Source: Malus domestica (taxonomy: Eukaryota; Streptophyta; Magnoliopsida; Rosales; Rosaceae). Taken from it: DNA of 64,000 nt. The DNA is taken from positions 7,452,501-7,516,500 of the forward strand of contig NC_091675.1 in NCBI RefSeq assembly GCF_042453785.1, written 5' to 3'. A program made the translations under genes and the position numbers. The notes below the pieces were generated by a model, which saw nothing but the letters and a program-made list of their open reading frames with translations, made no database searches and was not told where the DNA came from. The stretch's first letter is position 1. Each line of letters starts with the position of its first letter. This document shows, piece after piece, positions 46,724 through 56,949 of the stretch.

Positions 46724-48884
46724 ATGGAATCTGAAGGTACACCATATGCACCAAAGAGCATCCTCATAACAGGAGCAGCAGGATTCATAGGCAGCCACGT
46801 GACCAATCGCCTAATAAAAAACTATCCCAGCTACAAAATCGTTGCTCTTGACAAGATAGACTACTGCTCTAGCTTCAAGAACCTTAGGCCTTGTCGTTCC
46901 TCCCCGAATTTCAAGTTTGTCAAGGGAGACATTGCCTGTGCTGATCTCATAAACCATCTCCTGATTGCCGATGAGATCGACACCATAATGCACTTCGCCG
47001 CACAAACCCACGTGGACAATTCGTTCGGAAACTCGTTCGAGTTCACCAACAACAATGTCTACGGCACTCACGTCCTCCTCGAAGCATGCAAGGTCACGCA
47101 GCGAGTGAAGCGCTTCATTCATGTGAGTACTGATGAAGTTTATGGAGAGACGGATATGGAGACCAATATTGGAAACCCTGAGGCCTCTCAGCTCCTCCCT
47201 ACAAACCCTTACTCAGCCACAAAAGCTGGGGCTGAAATGTTGGTCATGGCATACCACAGATCCTACGGTTTGCCAACAATAACAACTAGAAGCAACAATG
47301 TGTACGGACCCCACCAGTATCCAGAAAAGCTTATCCCAAAATTTAGCCTTCTTGCAATGAAAGGTGAGAAATTACCAATCCATGGGAATGGATCAAATGT
47401 GAGAAGCTATTTGTATTGTGATGACGTGGCTGAGGCATTTGATGTGATACTTCACAAGGGAGTGATAGGGCATGTTTACAACATTGGCACCAAAAAAGAG
47501 AGGTCAGTTTTGAACGTGGCAGAAGATATTTGCAAAATGATTGGTTTGAATTCAAAGGAAGCTATAACTTTTGTGCAAGATAGGCCTTTCAATGACCAAA
47601 GGTACTTTTTGGATGATCAAAAATTGAAAAGGCTAGGGTGGGATGTGAGGACTAGTTGGGAGGAAGGGCTGAAGCTGACGACAGAATGGTACACGAAGCA
47701 CGCGGATTGGTGGGGTGATGTGTCTGCTGCACTTCACCCACACCCAAGTTTCGCAGTGATTAGCCGACCGAATGATGATTCTTGGTTCTTCGAATATGGG
47801 TTCACAAGGCTGTCGAGAACATGCAATGAGGGTAGCAATAGTTCTGAATTGAAGTTTTTGATATATGGAAGGACTGGATGGATTGGAGGGTTGTTGGGGA
47901 AGCTTTGTAAGGGTGAAGGAATTGAGTTTGAGTATGGGAAAGGACGACTTGAGGATAGGAAGTCTCTGCTGGAGGACATCACAAGAGTACAACCAACCCA
48001 TGTGTTCAATGCTGCTGGAGTTACTGGGCGGCCAAACGTTGATTGGTGTGAATCTCACAAGGCGCAAACAATTCGGACTAATGTAGCTGGCACGCTTAAT
48101 TTGGCTGATGTTTGCAAGGATCAAGGTCTGTTGATGATGAATTTTGCGACCGGATGCATTTTTGAGTATGACAAGGAGCATCCCCTAGGATCTGGTATTG
48201 GATTCAAGGAGGAGGACAACCCTAATTTCACCGGTTCCTTCTATTCGAAGACCAAAGCCATGGTAACACAATTTCAAACTTTGTTCGTTGATTTTAATTC
48301 AAAAAGTCATGGCATATATGCTACATTACCAAATGTTCAATTCATTTTTTAAAATCATGTGCACTTTTACTGGTTGTGGAGCCTTGTGGTGCAAGAAATT
48401 TAATACTGAAATTAGTCTTTAAATGTCAAATTATTTGCAGGTGGAGGAGCTGTTGAAGGAATATGACAAGGTGTGCACCCTCAGAGTGAGAATGCCAATA
48501 TCATCAGACCTCAGCAACCCTAGAAACTTCATCACAAAGATAGCGCGCAACGACAAGGTTGTGAACATTCCCAACAGCATGACAGTCCTAGATGAGCTCC
48601 TACCGATCTCCATTGAGATGGCTCGGAGGAACTGCAGAGGAATATGGAACTTCACCAACCCAGGAGTCATAAGCCACAACGAGATCCTAGAGATGTACAG
48701 GGATTACATTGATCCAAAGTTCAAGTGGCAAAATTTTGACCTAGAAGAACAGGCCAAGGTGATTGTCACGCCAAGGAGCAACAACGAATTGGATGCTTCA
48801 AAGCTGAAGAAAGAGTTCCCCGAATTGCTTTCGATCAAAGATTCAATCATAAAATATGTCTTTGAGCCCATCAAGAAGACTTGA
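46724..48884 (+). CDS. RHM: Trifunctional UDP-L-rhamnose synthase (RHM)
   Basis: Two exons (46724-48262, 48441-48884) join in frame to 660 residues, close to the usual 665-670. The enzyme turns UDP-glucose into UDP-L-rhamnose in the cytosol, the donor for pectin (rhamnogalacturonan) and flavonoid rhamnosylation. The N-terminal 4,6-dehydratase half has the NAD-binding GAAGFIGSH (17-25) and the SDR YSATK with Tyr163. The C-terminal 3,5-epimerase/4-keto-reductase half has GRTGWIGGLLG (from 382) and YSKTK with Tyr507. Arabidopsis has three such genes (RHM1, RHM2/MUM4, RHM3), and I cannot tell which is closest. A broken copy of exon 2 lies 1.3 kb downstream. Confidence 0.96.
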
Positions 48885-49004
48885 ACAGCATTTGGTTGTG
48901 TTAGAGACGAGGTGTGTAGATTTCTTATATTTACTTTTTCGTCTTCATATTTTTCTTTCATTTACTTGATAGAATTTTTCATAAACGATTTAATTTGCAT
49001 AGGC

Positions 49005-49262
49005 AAGAGTTCAATTTAATTTGCTGTCTATTTTTTATTTTAAAATTTTATTATTATTAAGGGGAAGGGGCTTCGAAACTACCATAAACTATTAAGTCTT
49101 TCAAGTTAACAAAGACAGGAGTTCAATTTAATTTGCTGTCTATTTTCTATTTTTAAAATTTTTATTATTATTAAGGGGAGGGGGTTTCAAAACTATTAAT
49201 GTAATCAGTGTATTACATTGTGCAGAATCAATGTATTACATTGTGCAAATCAGTTTATTACA
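49005..49262. repeat. Short direct repeats in the RHM 3' flank
   Basis: A roughly 75-bp unit ('gagttcaatttaatttgctg' to 'aaggggaaggggcttcgaaac') occurs at about 49010-49080 and again at about 49120-49193. It is followed by a 25-bp unit (GTATTACATTGTGCA core) repeated at 49203-49262 (two and a half copies). The first unit also occurs once, diverged, after the exon 2 pseudogene (about 50803-50835). Confidence 0.8.
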
Positions 49263-49571
49263 TGAATTTTTCTAACACCTTTCCTACTATTTTAGAATAA
49301 TTAAAAAAAAAAGACTTAATAAGAAAGAGTAGAGCCCTGGGTGAGTCATGTTGGGACCAACAACGATGTTTTGGCCAGTGTATATCTACTAACCATTGTA
49401 ATCATTCATTGAGGAGAAGTTAATGAAGAAACCATTAATTAATTAAGTTTGCAGCACGTGGTTTCAAAGATGGTAATCGCCCATAAACTTAATTAAGCTA
49501 GAACTTCGAAGAATTTGGATTAAGCCAGTACTAAGAATTTGGAAAGTTGCAGACAATTAAGTGTGCTTTTA

Positions 49572-49954
49572 GAGCATCTCTAAATGAGATGTCAAAATTC
49601 TAGGTATAATACTAATGTGCATATTTGACATTAAAAGTTTCTCCAACCAAAATGTTATTTGCTGACTGAATTTGAAGGCTTAGTGATGATGTTAAATTTG
49701 ACATCAATGTCAAATTTATTTTTAATTCATTTTAATAGTAGGTCCCTTCTTCCACTAACATTTCAACCAATAAAATTTTTATTTCAATATTTTTTTTAAT
49801 AATTACAATCATTTAAAGCTCTATTTAAATAATAAAAGAACATTTGACAATTCGGTTAAAGAATTACAAAATTTAACATAAGGCTTCAGATTGTCACATC
49901 AATCATCAATTGTAATTTGACTTTTATAATTTGACATTTTTTTTAGAGATGGTC
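49572..49954. mobile_element. 383-bp Tourist-like MITE (TTA TSD)
   Basis: The ends GAGCATCTCTAAA and, inverted, GACCATCTCTAAA are flanked by TTA at 49569-49571 and 49955-49957. The interior repeats 'tttgacat' words in both orientations. There is no coding sequence. Confidence 0.87.
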
Positions 49955-50230
49955 TTAATTTAAACCGATTCATCTAACCATCGTAATTGGTTGATGAAAA
50001 ACTTTTAAAATTCTTTTTGAAATCCTAATTGACTATGTCAGCATTTCAAAGTCGATTAAAATCCTATCAAATCTTAATTTGACTACACGGCACTCGCACT
50101 CTTCACCTCCACTCTCTCTCTCCCGCCGTCGTCTAGACGCCAACACAACCCCAACGTCATTTCAGCTTCCGATTTCATAGTATTTGCCGAGACTGATCTT
50201 TGTCGGAAAGAAAGGAGATACTTCGCAAGA

Positions 50231-50840
50231 GAATTATTGAGGGAATATGACAATGTGTGCACCCTCAGAGTGAGAATTCCAATATCATCAAACCTCAGCA
50301 ACCCTAGAAACTCCGTCACGAAGACAGCACGCTACGATAAGGTTGTGAACATTCCCAACAGCATGACAGTGCTCGATGAGCTCGTACCGATCTCCATTGA
50401 GATGGCTCGGAGGAACTGCGGAGGAATATGGAACTTCACCAACCCAGGAGTCATAAGCCACAATGAGACCCTAGAGATGTTCAGGGATGACATTGATCCA
50501 AAGTTCAAGTGGAAAAATTTTCACACATAGAAGAACAGGCCAAGGTGATTATAGCGCCAAGGAGCAATAATGAATTGGATGCTTCAAAAGAGTTCCCCGA
50601 ATTGCTTTCGATCAAAGATTCAGTCATAAAAATATGTCTTTGAGCCCAACAAGAAGACTTGAACAGCATTTGGTTGTGTTCGAAACGAGGTAGATTTCTC
50701 ATATATTTTTTTTCATCTTCATATTTTTCTTTCATTTACTCGATCGATTTTTTTCATATGCGAGAGCCATAAACTATTGAATCTTTCAAGTTTATGAAGA
50801 AAGGAGTTCAATTTAACTCGCTGTCTATTTTCTTATAGAA
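50231..50840 (+). pseudogene. Broken partial duplicate of RHM exon 2 and its 3' flank
   Basis: From the Glu-Leu-Leu codons at 50231 it follows RHM exon 2 closely (EYDNVCTLRVR, NIPNSMTVLDEL, NFTNPGVISHNE). A 2-bp insertion near 50522 then brings in a TAG stop, a 9-bp deletion follows near 50588, and a 1-bp insertion lies near 50631. Similarity continues into the RHM 3' flank. Exon 1, which carries the dehydratase and the first part of the reductase, is absent. Similarity starts almost exactly at the exon 2 boundary, but upstream is unrelated DNA rather than the RHM intron. The frame stays open back to about 50074 without an ATG. Confidence 0.9.
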
Positions 50841-52534
50841 CAATTGTTTGTCCATTTCAATTCAAACTGTTACCATTTCCCTCCTCTCTCAAACTAGCTA
50901 CTCAAGATATAATATCTATCTTAGTTATGCCCTCATGTGATTTGACTACATTTTATTATGGGCGAATACACTTATTCTCTTTGTCCAAAAAAAATCCTAC
51001 CAAGCAAATTAATGAAAACTGCACGTTTAGGTATGCCCTGATGTGATTTGAGTACAGCACATATAATATTAGAAGGGAAAACCACTTATAAATTATTGGT
51101 GGAGGAGGGAGGCGTCCTAATTTCCTCTATTAATTAAGGGTGAGATAAGGAAAAAAAAAGTCTTTAGGGCTGGATTTGTAGTATGGGTTAGGGAGTGGAT
51201 CATTTGCGGCTCATGGTAATTTGGTACGCAATAGCAAGAAATAGAGAGAGTTTGGATGATAACCAAAAGAAGAGGAATCAAGTTCCCAAATTGAAACGTT
51301 GCTCAGGACCACAAACACCGACAGTTGATGATTGTGGAAAACCACCATCTTTGGAGAGATGGGGGCAGGCCACCATCTTTGGAGAGGTGGACCAAAAGGG
51401 AGGGGGACACGAGAGAAAGAGAGAGACGAGGAGAAAGGTGGAGGAGAGAACAGGTGGGGCTGCCGCCTAACCATCAGTCCTCTGGAGCTTTTCTCTCTGG
51501 CTTTTTTGAATTTCATGCATTTGAGTGCTTTTAAATATGAGAAGCCATAAACTTGTTACTTTGGAGTGTAGAGCAAACAAACTCCTTTCTCGAAGTACTT
51601 ATGTACTTGGTTAGAATTATTACTCTTGTTTTGTTAATTAATATACATTTTAATCACATTCACTGAGGAACATGCCAATTTGATACGAGTTTGGTTCTTT
51701 TGGGGCTAGGGTTCAAAATATGGTAGTCCGCTCCTTTCTTTTTACTTTTCATACTTCTGCTTTTAGGCTGTGAGTTTAACTACTAATTTAATTTCAAAGC
51801 AGCATGTTAGACTCTTGTAAGAAAAGAAAAAAAATTAATCCATCACACGCATATATACTCCTTTCATATAAATCTTTCTTGTATCAAACATAGGATAAAA
51901 AATTTACCCGTTATAAAAATACTATCAAATTTTGTAATATTATGAATGTCACATGTAATACGTTGGTTGCTTTTACACATTATTCTCTTTGTTTTCTAGG
52001 ATCAGAACAAAACCATTGTAATGACCATTACGTGCGTTTCATTCTCAAATCCTACAATAATAAATTATCGAATTTTATGAGTGTTTGACACATGACATTC
52101 CATATGTATATATTACAAATATTTCTTCCAATTATTCGAAGAGTCTAATTATTCCAAAAACAAAAGGAACAAAAGTTCATCAATCATCTTTGCGTCAATT
52201 GTCTATATAAAATTATGAAGTAATGAAAAATGACATCAACTTTCAAATCAACAAGAAGTTGGCTTTCCATTGTCCTTCAATATGTACAAGTGGCATGTAT
52301 TTTACATATATTTTATCATGAACATTAGCTTTCTACAGCACTCTGTGAAGCCCGCCATTAGAGAAAAGAAAGAATCGTAGCATGAGATAATGGATTGTGA
52401 CAGAAGAGATGACAACAAAATATTCCATCACCCAGACGAATTACCAACCATACAATAATAAAGTGACAAAGCTGACTTGTTTAGAGGTTCCGAATGGCTT
52501 AACTCACTTTTCAAGCACAAGTCTCCGCCCATGA
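50841..52534. other. Intergenic, unassigned
   Basis: At 51343-51390 the word CCACCATCTTTGGAGAG occurs twice in a small duplication within a GA-rich segment (51340-51460). The remainder is AT-rich. No gene, RNA or element ends were recognised. Confidence 0.5.
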
Positions 52535-52543
52535 TATAAAAAA

Positions 52544-52697
52544 AGGGAAACTAATGAAAAAGACTTGAAAACTTTGAGTTTTAATGATAAGGACAAAATA
52601 AAGGGTAAAGTGAATAGTACCAGGATTGACTTTTTAGTGTAAAAATGTGGTTTTTCGTTAAAATGAATAGTACTGGGTGCTTTTCGTTAAAGTTCCC
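52544..52697. mobile_element. 154-bp MITE, copy 3 of the 45326 family (9-bp TSD)
   Basis: It starts AGGGAAACTAATGAAAA and ends GTTAAAGTTCCC. TATAAAAAA flanks it at 52535-52543 and 52698-52706. Internal 'aaataaagggtaaagtgaat' is nearly identical to copy 2. Confidence 0.88.
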
Positions 52698-53083
52698 TAT
52701 AAAAAATGACATCATTTTACCAAATTCAATCTTCATTGGGATAGTTTTAAGTGAGCATATCTACTTTTTATATTATATCAAGGATGTCATTATGCACTCG
52801 GAAAACGTAATATAGAAATTGAAGAGTGTTAATAACGATTTTCTGTATTAAATATCATTGTGTAGTCAATTTGGATTTCACGGGATTTTAAAAAACATTT
52901 TTGAGTGATAGATTTCAAAGAATTGTAGAATCTTTACAACTTTCAAATGGATTTTCAAGGATTCTTATGGATTTTGATTAAAGATTTGAATGAATTTCGA
53001 GAGATTTATTGTCATTTAAAGAATTATTTTTTAAATAGAAAATAAAGATTAAAAATATAAAAAAAAAAACTTGAAAAAAAAAT

Positions 53084-54340
53084 GGGCAAAAGACTGTTTA
53101 CTACCCTCATGTTTCATGGTTTTCAACATTTAGTACATCAATTTTTTTTCGTCCCAAAGTCATACCTAAAGTGTAAATTTTGGGACAATTTCATACATCC
53201 GTTAGTCAAACTGTTAATTCTTCCGTTAAGTGATGATGTGGTGCCCATGTGAACAATGACTGGGCGCCACGTGTCATTAAAAATATTAAAATATTATTAT
53301 TATTATTATTATAAAAAATATATATATATATAAAATAAAAAAACATGTCCTTCCCCACCCCGACCCCCCTCCCTTCTCTCTCCAACCCCCAACCTCTGCA
53401 CCTTCCCCCACCCCGAAAATGGACTTAACAAAATGCAAGATCCAGCCAACCCGAAACCGGATCTGAGCTCCAGCTCTCAAGACACATGGCGCAGCCGTTG
53501 CCAGACGCAACTCCGAGCGCCTCCTACCACCGTCGAACCCAATCCGAGATCCATTTTCTGATCCCGACGACCTGGATCTGCTCTAGGACCCGTTCGAAGC
53601 CCGTCCTGCAGCTTCAAGGAGCTGGGCGGCTCTGAGGACGAAATCTTCGGCACCTACTAGACATGGAGAAGCTCGGATCCAAACTCGATGATGGACCCTC
53701 CAATCGACTGTGCTTGGGAGAGAGAGGTGAAGAGGGAGGGTGCTTGGGAGAGAGAGGTGAAGAGGGAGGAATGAGGGGGATCGGGGAAGAGGGACAAGGG
53801 GTGGGGTTGGGTTGGGGTGTAGGATAATGAGGAGGAAGAGGGGGTGCAGTGAGGAAAGGAATGGTGGAGGAGGTGGTGGTTGTGGAGAAGCGAGGATAAA
53901 AATGGGGGAGAGAAAAGGGGGAGCCGAAGAGAATGTTGCAGAGGGAAGAAGGAAGGGAGGTGGAAGACGGGTTAATTTACTTGATTTGGATGTGCAGTGG
54001 GGGAATATAGGGGGTGGGGGAAGGTGCAGAGGTTGGGGGTTGCGTAGGTGCAGAGAAGAGAAGGGAGAGAGAAGGGAGGGGGGTCGGGGTGGGGAAGAAG
54101 ATAGGGTTTTTTTTTTTTTAATAATAATAATAATTTAATATTTTTAATGACACGTGGCGCCCAGTCATTGTCCACATGGGCGCCACGTCATCACTTAACG
54201 AGAGAATTAACAGTTTGACTAACGAATGTATGAAACTGTCCCAAAATTTACACTTTAGGTATGACTCTGAGACGAAAAAAAATTGATGTACTGAATGTTG
54301 AAAACCATGAAACATGAGGGTAATAAACAGTCTTTTACCC
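53084..54340. mobile_element. Mutator-like element with about 220-bp TIRs (candidate Pack-MULE)
   Basis: The terminal inverted repeats run from GGGCAAAAGACTGTTTACTA (left) and GGGTAAAAGACTGTTTATTA (right, inverted) through 'gggcgccacgtgtcattaa' to ATT repeats, with only scattered mismatches. The flanks AAAAAAAAAT (53074-53083, 54341-54350) fit a 9-10-bp MULE duplication, although low-complexity. The interior is markedly G+C-rich compared with its surroundings. It contains further inverted CCCCACC-type segments, a 30-bp tandem duplication (53711-53769) and a gene-like segment. No transposase is present. Confidence 0.85.
53486..53700 (+). pseudogene. Captured bZIP (group I, RF2b/VIP1-like) gene fragment inside the MULE
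   Basis: From an ATG the frame reads ASYHRRTQSEIHF. After frameshifts it continues with FKELGGSEDEIFGTY, then MEKLGSKLDDGPSN. Arrays of HRRxxSE, ELGSEDxxF and a dimer-like KLGSKLDDG occur, from memory, in the N-terminal part of plant group I bZIP factors. Stops and frame changes mean it is not translated as one protein, and the basic-zipper domain is absent. The assignment is by eye and needs a protein search. Confidence 0.5.
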
Positions 54341-54972
54341 AAAAAAAAATTAAGAACTTTACCCAGTTCTTCCAATCCTCCACGTTTTCCCGATGCCCAA
54401 TTCTCCCAACCCTGTAAATAGGTTCACTCCTATGTAAGTAGGAAAACAATCTCAGTATTAGTAATGAATGGGCATAGTACCTCGTCAGGGAGGGATGCAG
54501 TGGATAATTAGCTTGATTTGCCTTTGCGTGTTATACACCTCCAAAAAGCAATCTAACAAGAATAAATATTTTCAATGAAATGGGAAGAGAGAAAGAAAGA
54601 AAACTCGGTTGCAGAGTGGACAGAAAGGGAGAGAGAAATCGAAGGGGGTTAGAAAGAAATCTTAGGGGTGAAGGTAGGATTCTTTACAGTCTTTTTAAGC
54701 TTATCATCTCTTCTCAAATCCTACAAAATCACTCATTCAATGAAATCCTTCAAAATCCATAAAAAATTTAATACATATAGATTTGTATAGACTCAATAAA
54801 AATCCTTTAAAATCCTAGTTGACTACACTAGGATTCTAAGATCCTTTATAATCCTTTAGTTGACTACCCCTGTATTTGAATGAACTCTCTTAAATTCTTT
54901 TAAAATCATAGTTGACTACACTTGGATTCTAAAGTCTTTTAAAATCCATCTAAATCCTTATTTGACTACACC

Positions 54973-56014
54973 CCCCTAAATTTTCTCCTTTAAGTGAACT
55001 AGGACTCAAGAGTTTGGTACATAAGTGATTTTCTCTACTTCTTTTTATCTAAGGTATAAACAATAGAGAGACTAACTACCCAATTTCTTTATAAAATAGT
55101 TCAAACCCAAATGTAAACACTTTTCTAATATCTCAAACAAATTCAAAGTTTTGTGTTAGGAATTGCTGATTAAATACGGTTTTCTACATGGGAGAAGTGA
55201 CCTTCCTTCCATGCACATCAAATTTGTGACTCTCCTTATGATGTCACGAGGTTTTCTGAGATAAAATTTCCATCTAGTGTGAGAAGTTTGTAACTCAAAT
55301 AGTTAAAATCATTTATCCGTGCACTCGAGGTTCTAGGTTCAATTCTCTATTCCTAAATATCACTTGAATAAAAAATTCCACAACTAGGTCAAGAGAAATT
55401 TGATATTAATTAAGCGTGAGATAGGAACCTTTTTTTTTTCTTTATAAATTTTTGTAATTTTTTTTATTTTCATGAACAAATGATATTATATACACTAAGA
55501 GGAAGATGGTGAGCTTAGCCTCATAAATTTTTGTAAGTCTTAAAGCATGACGTTTTATATTCAATACGTTAAAAGTGGCACAATTCGCATGATCATTGTC
55601 CAATTCTTTGATGCTTCTAGGTTACGTGCCTCACAAGTCATAAAAACTCACATCAATTATCATCAAATTAAGATTTCCATTTTTCATTAGAAGAAATATT
55701 AAGTTAAACATTTAGAACCTTGATGACACTATTCTTCCAACAAATGGCTACATAACGTTTTCTTATGCAAATATGCAAAGTGTGTGTGGAGAGATGATGT
55801 ACCAAAAAGCTCCATAGAAAGAGCATATAACCAATCTATAATGAACACATTCACTTTTCATCATCATCACAAGATAAGTTTCAGACATAGGAGAAGCCAC
55901 GTTGGCTCGAGCAATGTGCTCTTCCTTCTCCACTAAAGTTCAAATTTTTCTCAATTTTGGTTAAATTAGATTTTGATTTGAATAAAAACAAATCAATTAT
56001 GAAAATTTCACACA
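54973..56014. other. Intergenic, unassigned
   Basis: AT-rich. At about 55285-55430 'taactcaaatagttaaa' and 'gttctaggttcaattctc' resemble the A and B boxes of an old SINE, but its ends were not found. No gene was recognised. Confidence 0.4.
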
Positions 56015-56646
56015 TGATAAACTTTATAGGCCCAATATGGTCAACCACCAACATCACCGATACTGTCCCACCTTAACCACCTATTCTAGATGTTGGGTTT
56101 TATCACCAAATGTCTCGGTGATATTAAGGGTGGGAATTCTCATATGTTAGTTGCATATTATTTTGTCATATGACCGATGTGGGATCATATTCTCCAACAT
56201 ACCCCTCACGAGTGGCCCCACATGGGGTTACAAGGGAAACAAATTCCCACATCGGGAATTGGTCAAGTCATTATATACCCGAGCTAATACAACTTTTCGA
56301 GAGTCCGATCATCAATCAGGGACTAGAGACAAAGCAATTTTTCAAGAGCCCAATTATTCGATATCCTAAAGCTGGAGCTAGCACAATTTTTAGAAAGCCC
56401 AACTTAAGGAGGCAAATTCCATACATGGACGTGCAAAAAGAATAGTATGCTCTCATACCATGATAAACTTTATAGTCCTAACATGGTCTACCCTCAACAT
56501 CATCGATATTGTCAAAACTTAAGCACCTATTATTAGGTGTTGGATATTATCATAAAAGACTTGGGTAATATTAAGAATGAAAATTATCATTTATTAATTA
56601 TATATTATTTTGTTATACGACTGATAAGAGATCATATTCTCCAACC
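56015..56646 (-). mobile_element. TRIM-type miniature LTR retroelement, complete
   Basis: Two direct repeats of 185-186 bp (56015-56199 and 56461-56646) start TGTTGGAGAATATGATC on the minus strand and end TTTATCA. Next to the minus-strand 5' LTR is TGGTATGAGAGC (56449-56460), a one-mismatch match to the initiator-Met tRNA primer site TGGTATCAGAGC. Purine-rich GTGAGGGGTA adjoins the other LTR. The internal region is only about 260 bp and non-coding. Flanks ACACA and ACATA may be the target duplication. It ends about 300 bp before the sarcosine oxidase start codon. Confidence 0.87.
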
Positions 56647-56949
56647 ACATATGTATGCTTAACTGCACGTACAAAATTGTTGGTTTCTATTTTTTGTTGG
56701 TTAAATTCCAAGTAAATGTTTATAATTTACAGCACAAAGTATAATTTACTCTCTCACCAAAATTAATCAGTGGCAATCTCGAAATTCAGGGCAAATATTT
56801 GGCGGGTTTCACATAATCCTCACGTTAAAAACGAGCTCGCACTCACTCACTCTCACAAGTCAGAGATCCAAAGCAACTAGCCAACCAAATCCCACAATCG
56901 CCTTTGTCCTCTTCCTCCTTCCCCAAAACCGCCTGACAATTTCCCAGAA

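Larger units (their letters stand above)
52859..54972. mobile_element. Outer element with TGTAGTCAA ends, split by a MULE
   Basis: The left end TGTGTAGTCAATTTGGATTT is mirrored at the right by 'aaatccttatttgactacac', with repeated 'ttaaaatcc...gttgactac' blocks (54720-54970). The 1.26-kb MULE sits in the middle. A related single end lies at about 50025-50085, just upstream of the RHM pseudogene. The element class and target duplication are not determined. Confidence 0.6.

Noticed and set aside
47633-48181. 182-aa minus-strand open frame opposite RHM
   Set aside because: It is a shadow of the intact RHM reading frame and no family motif is visible.
53812-54138. 108-aa Gly/Arg/Glu-rich open frame inside the MULE
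   Set aside because: It is purine-rich low-complexity sequence overlapping the inner inverted segment. There is no homology that I can name.
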